A DNA stretch of 64,000 nt from Breviolum minutum Mf 1.05b.01 (GCA_000507305.1 DF239017.1:436927-500926), one strand, 5' to 3'; shown: positions 21,039 through 32,361, numbered from the stretch's first letter. Notes: generated by a model not told the origin, from the letters alone. Program-made: numbers and translations.

Positions 21039-22181
21039 GTATAAAAACATCAAGTTAATGACTTTTCCCACGATTTTTTGTTCCCAGCATTTTTTTGGGG
21101 TCTGGCGGCTTCCCTCAGTTGATCTCAAATCTCCACGCGTTTTTTTTTGTTTAAGGCGTGATATCAGTCAGCTTTCTGATCTCTATCAGTGCATCACTCC
21201 CAGCCAATGTGGTGGAGTTCAACGTCCTGATAATGGAGCATCTTGGGGGAGATGAAAACCCACAGGGATGGAGGGATGGGGGTTGCATGTTTTTTTTTGT
21301 TGAAATGACAGGGTGACATCTATTTTTTATACGAAAAAAATAGGTGAACATTGTTTATATAACTCATTTGATACAGGATTCCTTCCATCAATCAACAGTA
21401 GCTATACGCACATGTATATTTATGTATATATATACATATATATTTAATTTTAAATTATAATCATATCATATATATATATACCGTATATACATGGCATTCT
21501 AGACTTGTCAAGGCGGGGGAGTTCTCATTTGGGTGGTAGCGTGGTAATTGACTCGAAGATGTTTGGACAAACCTTTGGAAGCACGCGGTACGGGAAGGCT
21601 TTGGGTGGGCGTCCATTCCCTTGGACTCTTTGCAAATTTAATGTTAATCGAAGGGTACGCCCCCAATGCCACACCCCATTATCAAGAGATTATTAACCAA
21701 TGTCCCTTATACAATTATGGCCTTATTACGGGCCGTCTTTCAAGGGGGGCGGTTACTTACGTTCTTTATAGCGGAGTCCTCCAAACATGATCCGACATGT
21801 TCAAGTATAGAAATCCAAGTTGTTGAAATATCATCAAAAAGTCACTCAGATTAAATTTCCCTCATAACAATCCCCCCAAAAAAAAAGCTTTAGCATTTTT
21901 TTTTATATTGCACCTCTTCTTCTTTTTCAAGAGACACCACACACACAGACATGCTAGATATATAGAAAAATCCTGCCAATGCAACCAAGGCGGGCGCCGG
22001 CGGTGGCGTCAACCCAAATCCAAATCCGATTGGTCCAATTGGCCCAACGATTCCATCGACAGGAACGAAGTTCGTAATTCCAGGGCTCAACTTTGAAATT
22101 ACCAGCGATCAGAGTCTTGGATTATTTTTTTTTTAAAAGCGATCTTATAGAGGGTTTTTTTTGTTTAAAACCAGATGTTTG
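21039..22181. other. Family M relic, H fragment and AT-rich DNA
   Basis: 21371-21399 is the right end of an H element (GGATTCCTTCCATCAATCAACAG then TA). 21415-21482 is TA-rich. 21648-21735 (GGGTACGCCCCCAATGCCAC, GGCCTTATTACGGG) resembles the interior of the foldback at 26878 read in reverse. No gene. Confidence 0.45.
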
Positions 22182-22312
22182 GTGTTGTTGTTGTTGTTGT
22201 TGTTGCTGGTGGTGGTGGTGGTGGTGGTGGTGGTGGTGGTTTGAGGTGGTGGTGGTGGTGGTGGTGGTTTGAGGTGGTGGTGGTGGTGGCGGTGGCGGTG
22301 GCGGTGGTGGTG
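22182..22312 (+). repeat. TTG / GGT trinucleotide tract
   Basis: About 8 TTG units, then three blocks of GGT (or GCG GTG) separated by TTTGAGGTGG. All guanines are on the plus strand, so it could form stacked two-tier G-quadruplexes. Minus-strand His/Pro-rich and plus-strand Gly/Trp-rich frames here are artefacts of the tract. Confidence 0.95.
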
Positions 22313-22884
22313 CATGTGTTTGTTGCTGTTTTTTTTTCCTATTGGTTTTTGTTGAATTCTTAAGACTAACATCCCTGAACCAAAGTGTTGATAATCTGCT
22401 TCGCTTTGGCTGGATTAGCCCATTATGGGAATCCAGGTAGAATGAGATAGGTCCCATCGGTTTCTTTCGTGGCAAAAATGCCATGCAGCTTAAAAACTGG
22501 GACTATTTTTCGTAGTAAATGCCGCAAGAAGGTGAGGGTTCACAAAACTCAGCCATAAAAGGTTTTAGCAAGCCATGGAAAGCTCCGAGGAATGCACAAA
22601 TCAACTGGTGAATCTCATGGTATGTCACTGGTGGGTTAACAGTTGCCAATGCTCTGATCCAAAAATTCCACATATTGGTATATATTGGTATGGTTAATAC
22701 ATGATCCCTGATTGGGTAGCATCCCAACCGGTTACTTTCTATCATGGGATTCACTACCAGATGGGACAAGTGTTTGACTTTCTTTTACAACCATCATGTC
22801 CAACGCAGATCAGATGCTTTTGTTGACATCAGCCGTTGTTTTTTGGTTTTTCAGGGGGGGACTAACTAGCTGGTGTTTAATATA
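22313..22884. other. No recognisable gene
   Basis: Unique DNA. The 88-codon minus frame at 22503-22769 has no motif. Confidence 0.35.
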
Positions 22885-22972
22885 CTCTCCTGGGAACTAA
22901 CATATTATATACCCTACCAAATGCACTTTTGAAGATGGTCTTCATTTCCTAAAGGGGGATATGTTGGTCCGC
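22885..22972 (+). repeat. Family B element, right end worn
   Basis: TA then CTCTCCTGGGAACTAACATAT, TTTTGAAGATGGTCTTCATTTCC and GGGATATGTTGG. The right end lacks the expected CAGGGAG. Confidence 0.55.
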
Positions 22973-23184
22973 TTACTTATCCAATATTGATATGATAGAT
23001 ATCGCTTTGTAATCCTTTATAGCCATACTCAGTCAACGGTTACTGTGGTAGCTAGCAGGTTGGTAGTTCAGCAAATTCCAGGCATGTCGGTTTTTTGGTC
23101 CCTTTAAACGACGAGGGTTCTAAGGATCGGACAGCACTTGTTTTGTTACAACTTGCAACTTCTAGTTTTTTTTGAAAGGAGTTA

Positions 23185-23291
23185 CACTCCCTGAAACTAA
23201 CAGTTCGCACCTACCAGGAAGCCATCCCAAAAGGAAAGGATGGTCTTCCAACCTTCCATTTTCAGGTGAGGGTTTTGAGTTTCAGGTAGGG
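23185..23291 (-). repeat. Family B element, TA on both sides
   Basis: CACTCCCTGAAACTAACAG and GAGTTTCAGGTAGGG form the ends, with TA outside each. CATCCCAAAAGGAAAGG inside gives reverse orientation. Confidence 0.75.
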
Positions 23292-23334
23292 TATAGAAAA
23301 CAGTTTCAGCAAGTTAGACCAACTAATTCATATT

Positions 23335-23445
23335 CTGGGTGGTGGCAACTCAAATATTTTTTATTTTCACCCCTAGGCCCTACCTGGGGGAAAGATCCAA
23401 TGTGACTCATATTTTTCAAAGGGGGTTGGTTCAACCACCAACTAG
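23335..23445 (+). repeat. Family A element between direct duplications
   Basis: CTGGGTGGTGGCAACTC to GGTTCAACCACCAACTAG. The flanks carry a ~30-bp diverged direct repeat (GTTTCAGCAAGTTAG…AACTAATTCATATT at 23303-23334, and GTTTCAACAGGTTC…AACTAATTCATATT at 23451-23482) rather than a 4-bp duplication. Confidence 0.8.
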
Positions 23446-23482
23446 AAAGAGTTTCAACAGGTTCTAGGAACTAATTCATATT

Positions 23483-23891
23483 TAACTCCAACTTGCAATG
23501 TGTACCACCCACAACCGCCAACTTCGGATCGTCAGATTTTTTCCTGAAGGTTGCCGCTGTTGGTGGCCGGAGCCGCCACTTGGAGAAGATTTTTGTGCAA
23601 TGAACTGCACGCTACGAGATTAAGTTTGAGATGTCAAACGGGTAATTGCATGACATCCCACAGCATCTATATTCACAGTAGATCTACAAATTTAACATAT
23701 ATTATGGACATCAAACAGATGCAGGCAACAAAACCACCATGCATGGATGGTATTGGCACACATTTGTCCGTCCTTCTTTTTTGTTGTAAGAACTGGGAAG
23801 GTGGGTGAAAAGGTTTTGACAATGGATAGCATCATAGTGCTGGATGTTTTTATTCACCGGGTGTCTCATTTTCAGGATTTGGGTAATTGTA
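23483..23891. other. No recognisable gene
   Basis: Unique DNA. The 85-codon plus frame at 23551-23808 starts within a slightly GC-rich segment but has no motif. Confidence 0.35.
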
Positions 23892-24026
23892 CAAGGTGGG
23901 CCCCTACCAGGATTATATAATCGGAGTTAGAACTCTTGTAAATGGGCAATTGGGGGTTGTAACCCTTCTTATAAATAGGAGATATGATATAAGCCGCCCA
24001 TTTATGACTGGTAGGAGCCCACCTTG
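23892..24026. repeat. Family E element
   Basis: CAAGGTGGGCCCCTACCAG is mirrored by CTGGTAGGAGCCCACCTTG, the best-preserved E ends in the window. No matching flank was found. Confidence 0.75.
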
Positions 24027-24577
24027 CAGATAAATTGAAAGTGTCCCAAACAAGATCTCAAATCTTCAAAAGAAATGTGGTACTTCTGTTGAGGCCACGA
24101 GTTATATTTTTATATGGCACTTTTTTGATGGTCAGTTGGGTGTATGGGGGAGGGGGTTTGATTGGGGTGTTTCCCCTGGGTGGGCACACATGTTCTAAGC
24201 CAAGCTGATCTATCATCAGCATTTGTTTTTAGATTATCGATCTAATTCGCCAATGTCTTACCTGTGAGTTCTGTACATGCGAAGAAGCCCACCATTTTCA
24301 ACTTTTTTTTGGGCCTGCTGTAGTAGTTCATGTTGGTCTCTTTCTTCTTGAATCCTGAGAAAGTATTCATATGATCAACGCAAAGATGTTTTTTCATATG
24401 AAAAAGGATTGACCTTTTTTCATTTTCACCAACTGTCTCAAAAGATCCCCCATGTTCCAGAAATAACTATAGTTCCTATTGCAGCAACGAAAAATCCTTC
24501 GCCACCGTTCGGATGGAAACATAACATGTGCCCAATACATGCCCGGATTTTCCACGGAAAAACCCAACAACCCTCAA
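24027..24577. other. No recognisable gene
   Basis: Unique sequence with G-rich (GGGGGAGGGGG near 24146) and T-rich runs. Confidence 0.35.
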
Positions 24578-24830
24578 CTTGGAGGATCATCCCATGACTA
24601 GTAAGTGGTTAATAACCATGGTTTTCTCGTAAGTCCCCAAGACCTGGGGTTGTGGGACCCTTTACAAAATGGCAGAACTTCATGGCTTATAAATAGGGCT
24701 TACTAACTGGAATGATCCTCCAAGTAGGTGGTTGATAATCATGGTTATTCCCCTTCCAAATGGCCTTTTCATGGCTTATAAATGGTGGTTACTTACTAAC
24801 TACTTACATCCACTGAGATGATCCTCCAAG
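24578..24830 (+). repeat. Family G, one full copy plus a second right half
   Basis: CTTGGAGGATCATCCCATGAC opens the first copy, closed by GAATGATCCTCCAAG at 24724. A second interior (GTGGTTGATAATCATGG… CCCCTTCCAAATGG) follows at once and closes with GATGATCCTCCAAG at 24830, so two copies share a central end. This suggests tandem insertion or an unequal exchange. Confidence 0.75.
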
Positions 24831-25468
24831 AACCACCGGTCATTTCTCGTCCTCCACTCAGGTGGGGTTGTGTGTACTTTGCACCTTTCTCTCGTGCTTG
24901 TGCTCCTGCTTGGGAGGATCCTCCCGACCAAGATATGTCCGTACCCAGGTCCGATATTAGGATGATGATGATGATAGTATACATGTTGTAGGTAGTTTGT
25001 TATATTAATTCTTTGCAGTTGTGAGTTTGTTGTCATTTTTCTGGATCCTTAAATTTGGTGATTGATCATTTATATTATATACATATATTTGATGTGATCG
25101 GTTCATGAGTCATGAATAGTAAAAGATGTACAGGTATTGTGTGTACACATCTAGACATACACCAGCACACACAAAGACCGGACTCATGATTGATTTTTGC
25201 CTCTGATCTGATGTCACCAGAAAATGAGTTGCCACAGGCTTTATCTAGCTTTGTTTAACCTACAACATGTTTATACACGACACATATCTGGATATATACA
25301 TAGAGAGAAAGAGAGATTGGGATGTAACAGCAATGGGAACCAATAATATTTTTAGATCTCAAAAAATGATAACCAGGTCTCCGAAGGTGAGATTCCATGC
25401 AAACAAAAAACAGCCGCATTGTTTGTTGAGGATCTTTGGGTTGTTGTTGTAGGGATAATTCACGAATT
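24831..25468. other. No recognisable gene
   Basis: A short GATGAT tract lies at 24960-24975. The palindrome-like ACACATCTAGACATACACC and GAGAGAAAGAGAG words near 25145 and 25305 are not part of a family seen here. Confidence 0.35.
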
Positions 25469-25592
25469 GAGCAATGAAAAAACCCTGGTTGGTTGGGTTA
25501 TATAGGGGATTATACTACCCAGGTATATAGGGATTATAATAAGCCAATATAAGGATCCCTATTAACCAACCAGTATAATGGACAGTAATTTG
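25469..25592 (+). repeat. Family D element, right end missing
   Basis: GAGCAATGAAAAAACCCTGG…GGATCCCTATTAACCAACC followed by AGTATAATGGACAG. The body is almost identical to the copy at 20150, so the missing CGTGGCTC end is probably a later deletion. Confidence 0.8.
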
Positions 25593-25715
25593 GACCTGGA
25601 TTCGAGACATTTTTTCAATATCCTCAGATTCGATCCCATGGAGGCAAAAGAGGTGTGGAGTTGATATTCGAGTTGATTACGTAGTACTCAGTGGAAAAAA
25701 CAACACAGGATGTCA

Positions 25716-25824
25716 CTAGGTGGTGGTTTTAAGTATCTTTTATATGTTCACCCCGAAAATTGGGGAAGATGAACCCATTTTGACGAGTATATTTTTCAAT
25801 TGGGGTGGTTCAACCACCACCTAG
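25716..25824 (+). repeat. Family A element, GTCA duplication
   Basis: CTAGGTGGTGGTTTTAAG to GGTTCAACCACCACCTAG. GTCA flanks both ends (25712-25715 and 25825-25828). Confidence 0.92.
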
Positions 25825-26626
25825 GTCAGCGTGGTTTTTCGCCTTTTTTTTCCAACCTGGCCACCCACTTTTTTCAGGCCACCATAAAAAAAAAACACCT
25901 CCGACACCCGTCAAACGGCGCATTCAGATTTCAGGGTGGGCCCCAAAGTGGGGATACAAAGAGAAATCCATCCGAAAGCGCCCTTAAACTCCGGAGATGG
26001 AGTTTCATGCCCTCCAGTATATGCTGAGTTGTTGTGGAATGCAGCATGCAAAAGTCGCATGCAAAGGTGTCGAAGATTTTCAGAATGGTTTGAATCATGT
26101 ATATCGTATATACATGTATATGCATATCTTGAGGGTGCAGAGATGTACATATATGCATGTGTTGAAAATTATTTATTGTTTTCAACCTGTGGTTTAGTGA
26201 TGTCATCAGGGAGACATTTTGTGTGACGGATGTGTATATATCTACATATTGACTAGGCCAACAGTTGGCAAGTTGCTTTTGAGGTGTGACCCCACTTGCA
26301 GTTCCCAATCAATGGTTCATGTTCTATCCGATGTAGCTGGATATGTTAAATGTAATGTTGAATTGGTTGCATCCATCCTAGCATTTTTCCTACATCACAG
26401 TTATATCCAACCTTTGATATATTACAAGACTTGCCCTGGAAGTCGGAAAAGAAAAACATACAACATGTCATTCCAGAATGCAATTGTTGATATAAATCTT
26501 TCCGTAAACACAACGATGGATTTTGGAAAGATATATATATATATTATATATTCTACTTGGATTCGTCCTTGGCTTGGGTCATGTTTACGGACTCTACCAT
26601 GGGCTTCACCATAATCACCGTGGATA
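25825..26626. other. No recognisable gene
   Basis: Contains poly-A and CA-rich tracts and a TATATATATATTATATA tract at about 26531-26552. Overlapping frames on both strands around 25911-26308 are of chance length. Confidence 0.35.
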
Positions 26627-26847
26627 CACCCCCGGCAGTTGGACAGCAAATGCCCCCTGAAAAGATGGTTCACACCAATTACTTTCCTGTTGTGGATGCC
26701 CCCATGAAAACTAAGATGACCATGGAACATCACCATTTTTTATTGGGAGATACATCTTCATTCATTGTTGGCTTTTCCAGTGTCATGTCAGTTTTCTGTT
26801 TTTTTTTCTAACTTTTTTCAGGGGTGACATGTAAAACTTCAGGGGTT
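26627..26847. repeat. Possible diverged family B element(s)
   Basis: TA then CACCCCCGGCAGTTGGACAGC, ATGCCCCCTGAAAAGATGG, and later CATGTCAGTTTTCTG and ACATGTAAAACTTCAGGGG. The pieces fit B ends but are not in clean order. Confidence 0.3.
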
Positions 26848-26877
26848 GGGGTGGAATACTTCTTTCGGAAGTGGAGT

Positions 26878-27044
26878 GAATCCCTTGGATTCATGGATAC
26901 CATATATTATCATGGGAATCTAAGGGTACCCCCCCCAAAGAAATAAGGCCCTAATAAGGCCTTATTACGGGAAATCAATGGGGGGTGGCATTGGGGGGGT
27001 ACCCTTACATTCCCATGATATTATGATCTTGATCCCAAGGGATT
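26878..27044. repeat. Family M foldback element
   Basis: AATCCCTTGGATTC…CATGGGAATCTAAGGGTACC on the left is mirrored by GGTACCCTTACATTCCCATG…GATCCCAAGGGATT on the right. The arms are about 55 bp with few mismatches and enclose an AAGGCCCTAATAAGGCCTT palindrome and C/G homopolymers. Confidence 0.75.
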
Positions 27045-28471
27045 GCCTCTCCAGGGATTCAACAAACAAACACAACAGTTTGGAGATGAAAAAACCGATG
27101 AAAAATCCGAAAAACTTGTTATTTTGGAAAAGCGCTGCAAAAACTTCATGATCTATATATGTGTTGTAGTGTAGTGCAAAAAGGCAACATGTAGGAATAT
27201 GTTCAAATATGTATAAGCCTATAGCAACCCACTATATTTGCTGCTGTTGCTTTTTGTTTTTTCAAAAGGTCAAACCTTTTGAAGAGACATGAAAATTCAG
27301 CGAACTTTCTCGACCTCACTCGAAAGAACCGAAAGAACAACCCATCGACCAACAAAAACGCGGCAGCAGCTGCGATGCGTGCGCATGACGGTTGAATCAA
27401 CTTGAAATCATGTTGTCAATTCATCTTCCCTGCCTTACCACATATGTATATTTTATATTCGTATTTTTTACATATATATATAATATGTATACAGATACAT
27501 CTTTATATGGAGGTAGGACTTCTTTGTTACCCTTCTTTCTGGCAACTTACTCACTCTACTTGGACTCTTTGTGAAAGGGTGCTTGTCTGAACCCTTCTAA
27601 CAATATGGGATTCATCAGCCTAAAATTTTCTTCCTGAAAGTCTTGGCCTGTCTCAATAGGCATTCAATAGGCCCTGTTCACTAAGTGTGTTGCCCAGATG
27701 GCCTGAAACTGTTTGCCCCCAAAAAGAATCGTGGCTGCTGGAGTTTATTGAATCAAAAAGCCCTTGGGTTGGTTAGTTCATACCTTGCCGAAATATTTTG
27801 GGGTCTCCGGGTGTTTTTGAGTCAAGCGTGGGATAGGGTATACCTTAATGTGCCTTATTTTTCGGACTGTTGGTGGGGATACCCTTCTCCATCATAACTG
27901 TATCCATACTGCTTAAATAAGAAGTACTCTTCCTCCAAGCATGGAAATGGACTATGGGTATTGGGAAGACCTTAAACATCACTTTGGTCATTAAAAAAAC
28001 CGTCATTTTTGCAATTCCAAGATCGTTGCAGAAAGAGTAGTTGAATGAAGCTAGAGGGTGACCAAGTTGCAAGCATATGTTCCACTACCTAAAGGGGTCT
28101 GAGGGCGAGCATGTAATCCTTAAAACTATAGTCACTAAGGTTTTTATTGGGCTACTTGATCATATTTCAACATCACAAGTAAGCATGTATTCATCGTGTA
28201 GTTGGCTATATCAACTACTCTATCAACTTATATTAATTTGTATATCGATTTGTATCAACTTCTATCCCGGTTGCCCATTCATTTGGCACCAACCAACCCA
28301 AACTCTGAATCTCGCGGACCACATCCCCGAGAAAAACCACCACCAAAATTCGTTTGCCAAGGGCTGGTCGCTTTACTCATGGAGGTGCTTTGACCAACAG
28401 CCTTCACAAGTTACAGTGCCTGGGATGTACACCCCAACCTTCTGGGGGTGTTTTTTTTTTCCCAGCCAGTT
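27045..28471. other. No recognisable gene
   Basis: Unique DNA. The 143-codon plus frame at 28077-28508 overlaps the start of a D element and is not credible. An AT tract (ATATATATATAATATG) lies at about 27471-27486. Confidence 0.35.
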
Positions 28472-28619
28472 GAGCAATGAAAAAAAGCTGGTTGTTTGGG
28501 GTAGATAAGGGATTATACTACCCAAGTATATGGATGATTATAAAGTATAAACCATTATAAGGATCCCTATCGAATAACCAGTAGATACAATGGAAGGTCA
28601 GAGGTTTTTGTCGTGGCTC
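28472..28619 (+). repeat. Family D element, full length
   Basis: GAGCAATGAAAAAAAGCTGG to TTTTTGTCGTGGCTC, with GGGATTATACTACCC and AGGATCCCTATCGAATAACC inside. Flanks AGTT and AAAA do not match. Confidence 0.8.
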
Positions 28620-28751
28620 AAAATGAAATTAATCTTGCTGGGGGGTTCGGAAGTGATTATAAACAAAAGTCCTGTTTCTCAGCCGTTTGTTTTTGGGCCA
28701 ACTGTTTGACTTAAACTTTTGTCAGGATGAGACAAATTTCATAGGAACAAC

Positions 28752-28892
28752 CAAGTGGGCCAGTACCAGTTATAAATGGAGCTAGAGCTCCTATAAGTAG
28801 GATTACAACCCGAGTTACCCATTTATTAAAACGGCCATTTATAGGGGTTATTTAATTCACCCCATTTAGAACGATCGTAGGGGCCGGACCTT
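28752..28892. repeat. Family E element
   Basis: CAAGTGGGCCAGTACCAGTTATAAATGG to ACGATCGTAGGGGCCGGACC. The interior repeats GGCCATTTATAGGGG. Confidence 0.55.
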
Positions 28893-29571
28893 GAATAAAG
28901 ATTGAACTTTTATTGCAAGGGTCCTTTGGCCGATTGAGTATAGGTTCTTTACCCTATGTTTTTTGAATTAGGTGACGTCTCTACAGTGACAGCATTATCA
29001 CCTAATTCATCAATTCCACCGGTTATGAATTGCCTCATAATTACGAACTCCGAAGTCTTCCCAGACCAAAAGTTGAAATCTGAATCTGATCATACCATCG
29101 TAGCCTTTTGGCAAAGATAACATTTGCTATCTCAGAAAATTACCCTGGCACTCAAATTTGATTTGATCTACTTGATCTCATAGTTTGATTGAGAGGCTTT
29201 TCGTCAAATTCTCATTTCATGGGGGTGAAAATTTCCAGGTTTGAAACGCCCTAAATCGTTCTGACTTCGTAAATCTCTTGGTCACCACGGTTTTTTCAAC
29301 AAATTTTGGGAAAACCCTCCGGGGAGGCGGATTGGTTAACAAAAAGCAACCTTAAAAAAAACAGGGTGGTACTGTAGTTTTTCTCCATGCAGACTTTGGG
29401 CTGGAAATTTCTCAGCCCTATGGTGTGTGAGTGTGTTTTTTTTTGCGTGGGGAAGGGGAGGAGGTTTGCTATGTTTTTGTTTTATCCAGGGATATGTTGG
29501 AGTGAATTCTTGGAACCGTTTACCTTCAATTGCATTTGCAACATTTGATTTTTATTGGTCTTGCAACATCT
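28893..29571. other. No gene; small hairpin
   Basis: GAATTAGGTGA at 28965 and TCACCTAATTC at 28996 form an 11-bp inverted repeat with a ~20-base loop. The rest is unique. Confidence 0.4.
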
Positions 29572-29697
29572 GAGCAATAAAAAACCCTACTACTGTAGTT
29601 CGTTAGGGTAGTTGGTGGATTATAGTACACAGCTATATGGGGATTATAATAAACCATTACAGGATCCCTGGATCCCTTTTAAACAACCAGTATAATG
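29572..29697 (+). repeat. Family D element, right end missing
   Basis: GAGCAATAAAAAACCCTAC…GGGGATTATAATAAACC…CCAGTATAATG. GATCCCTG is duplicated inside (AGGATCCCTGGATCCC). Confidence 0.7.
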
Positions 29698-30473
29698 TTG
29701 CAATGCTATTGACCTTTTGCTTCCTTCCCTGAAGCAAGGCCAATCGGGATGTTAGATCCCTACAACTAGTAATGGAAAATCCACCATGAAATGTTAAATA
29801 AAGTTTTTAGGGAAACACATCCTACCCTGTGTTTTTTGTTGGGTCTCTTGAACAAACAGTCGCAACAAATTGTTTAACCATCATATCTTCCCGCTCATCG
29901 AACTCACCGCCGAATGGCGAATCAAGGACTCAGAGCCTGAAATGGGAGGCCAATTTGACTGGGAAATCTGTCCTGGTGGTGACTCTTACTGTGTTGGCCG
30001 GCACCGCAATATACAATGATACACAATTGTTACTAAGCATTTGTAAGGATCCCGTCATCAACCCACGATTATTCAATGGTGGGTTTGTCTTGAACTCTGC
30101 TTAACAAGTCTTCATTTTGCTGGTCAACCTAAACCAGTCTTAATGTAACCCCCCCCCCCCCAGGTTAATAAGGGGTTTAATAGCGGGCCTGCCGGCCTTG
30201 TTAAGGGAAACCAACGGTTAATATCTGCTATTTCGGGTGAAAACCTCAACTCCCATGGTGTCCATTTAGGGGATAGTCATCAACCCAAGAGATAGGGATT
30301 TATATACCCATTACAAGGATGATCCGACCTTTGGACCCCAACAACCCATGGAAACATGAAGGTTTTTTAGGCCAACAAAAATTGAGATGTCATCGGACAT
30401 CTTCCCTAAAAGTGAAGGCAAGTTGTGGGTTCTGATGGAACGTAAGGGTTAGATGACCGTTCCCCATTCCTTA
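29698..30473. other. Family N candidate and unassigned DNA
   Basis: 30325-30440 (TTTGGACCCCAACAACC…ATGAAGGTTTT…AGTTGTGGGTTCTGATGG) shares its order of words with 36752-36853, so a further short family is likely. A C-run of about 12 precedes a palindromic GGGCCTGCCGGCCTTG near 30190. The frame at 29829-30104 (91 codons) shows no motif. Confidence 0.35.
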
Positions 30474-30615
30474 CTTGGAGGATCATCCCAGTTAGTAAGA
30501 GGTTAATAACCATGGTTAGTAAGTCCCCTAAGTAGGGATATTCCCCTTCCAAATGGGCTAAATGGCTTATAAATGGGGGTTACTAAAAGGGCTACTAACT
30601 GGGATGATCCTCCAA
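30474..30615 (+). repeat. Family G element
   Basis: CTTGGAGGATCATCCCAGTTAG mirrors AACTGGGATGATCCTCCAAG almost perfectly. TA lies outside both ends (TTA and TAG). Confidence 0.85.
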
Positions 30616-31416
30616 GTAGCCACTTTTGACCCGTACACATATGAACTCGGGTTGTCTTATTTGTCGCTTCAGCTCGGTGATTTCTCGTTGAAACCTACGG
30701 TGGACCCTCAACCGTCTCGGTAATAAAACACCGTTGTAAAACTGTTGATGCTTCAGAAATCCTGCGGCTAACCTCTTGAGGTTGGTAGTTTATCATAGTT
30801 TCTCCCCTTATTTACAGGGTTTTAATAGGGTTTCATAGATATCCCGACATACCTGGATCCCAGGTGGTTGGCCTTGGGATTTCTTCCATCTAAACTGCAT
30901 TTAAAACAACGATCCGCTCCGGGGGGCCACCTGTGTAGCTGAGCCATTTTTGTTCGGGTAAAGGTGGTCAGCTGTGGCGGCACACCGTCTCTCGGGGCAC
31001 TCAGGGAAGGGGGGATGATAGCGTTGTTTCAAGGGCCGTTATTAGGGGATGGGTGGGTTTATTTTTACATGTTTGTTTTTGACATGTTCATGTATAACTT
31101 TCGTATAGAGATATAGTTAGTAACATGTTTATGTATAGCTATGTGTATATTTAGAAAATATTTACATATAGATACAGGAGATGATACTCATACTACCCAG
31201 GTATATTAGGAATAATTTCACAAGATAGTTTGTAGATTCAGAAATTTTTGATGTTCACCGGTAGTTGGTGAGATGATTCAATTTGAACAGCACCGGCTAG
31301 CTCCCGTAGCTCCCGTACTGGTCACCTTCAAGGTCCAAGTATGCTGTGCACCTGGTGGTTTTTTCGGCACCCCAGAAAGGTTTTTAAAAGTCGTAGGATT
31401 GAATGTTGGACATATA
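30616..31416. other. H fragment and unassigned DNA
   Basis: 30742-30850 begins CTGTTGATGCTTCAGAAATCC and continues with GGTAGTTTATC and TTATTTACAGGG, a reverse-orientation H element without its right end. The rest is unique. Confidence 0.45.
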
Positions 31417-31518
31417 CTAGGTGGTGGCTTTAGATATTTTTTATTTTCACCCCTGTGTGGGGAAGACTTCCAATTTTGACGAGCATATTTTTTCAGATGG
31501 GTTGAAACCACCAACCAG
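31417..31518 (+). repeat. Family A element, TATA duplication
   Basis: CTAGGTGGTGGCTTTAG to GTTGAAACCACCAACCAG. TATA flanks both ends (31413-31416 and 31519-31522). Confidence 0.9.
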
Positions 31519-31668
31519 TATATTCTATATGTATTTGGCATTTGGGGATGAATTTATATAACATAATGACATATCGTAGAGCGATATTTGTACAGTGGAA
31601 GATTATCCACCCCCCAGACAAGTATCAGTGAGTAACCACAAGGAATGTCACATTGTCAATAGCTGTTT
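31519..31668. other. Unassigned spacer
   Basis: Short unique interval with no gene between an A element and a foldback. Confidence 0.3.
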
Positions 31669-31802
31669 CTGGTTCCCTTAATAGGTGGGATCGGTGATAT
31701 ATAATCACCCAATTGGCAATATATACCACTTATATACCATTTATAGTCCTTGCCAATTGGATGATTATACGCTACCGATCCCACCTATTAAGGGGAACCA
31801 GG
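31669..31802. repeat. Family L near-perfect foldback
   Basis: The left arm CTGGTTCCCTTAATAGGTGG…ATAATCACCCAATTGGCAA is mirrored by TTGCCAATTGGATGATTAT…CCACCTATTAAGGGGAACCAG. The arms are about 55 bp with only a few mismatches around a ~25-bp TATA-rich centre. No second copy was seen in the window. Confidence 0.85.
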
Positions 31803-32261
31803 AAAGTCCAATGACATTGTGTTTTTAATCGGATGCCTATGTTCAGCCTCCCCTTGGAGTGACTGTTGTAGTTGTCCCCTGTTTTTGGACCTATCATATG
31901 GGGGATGCCACCTTTGAGTGATGGTAAAAAAGCAGGGCATTTTTGGATTTTCCCAGGTGTGATCATTGTTTGCCCATATTGGAGAGAGGAAACCATGAAA
32001 CCATCATGTGGTATGTTTTGAGTGATTTGATTGAATGAACATTTAGTGCATTCTTTTTGGTAACCGGTGTCATCATGTTGACCTTTGTTCTTTGTGAGTT
32101 CAGTAGCCAACCCACTACAAACTACAAAGGAAGCCTGCAAAAATTCAACGCAAAATGGGAAATCCAAATTGAAAAACTGGTGAAATTCATTGCACACTTT
32201 TCAAATTGGTATGTGTATTGCAACCTTTCTCAAAATGGGTTCTGAAAACCCTCAAAAATTT
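31803..32261. other. No recognisable gene
   Basis: Unique DNA. The 141-codon minus frame at 31772-32197 overlaps the foldback and is not credible. Confidence 0.35.
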
Positions 32262-32361
32262 CCCATAGCATCCATGTATGGTATATTTACCTACATTTGG
32301 TTGATGTTTATGGATGTTTATGGTAAATGTAGGTATATATAACATACATGGATGATATGGG
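32262..32361 (+). repeat. Family C element
   Basis: CCCATAGCATCCATGTATGG and ACATACATGGATGATATGGG form the ends. The core TTTGGTTGATGTTTATGG is forward. Flanks TTT and TTG match at two of three bases. Confidence 0.75.

Noticed and set aside
22122..22484. 120-codon minus-strand His/Pro/Gln-rich frame
   Set aside because: A direct translation of the TTG/GGT tract; overlapping frames on both strands are equally open.
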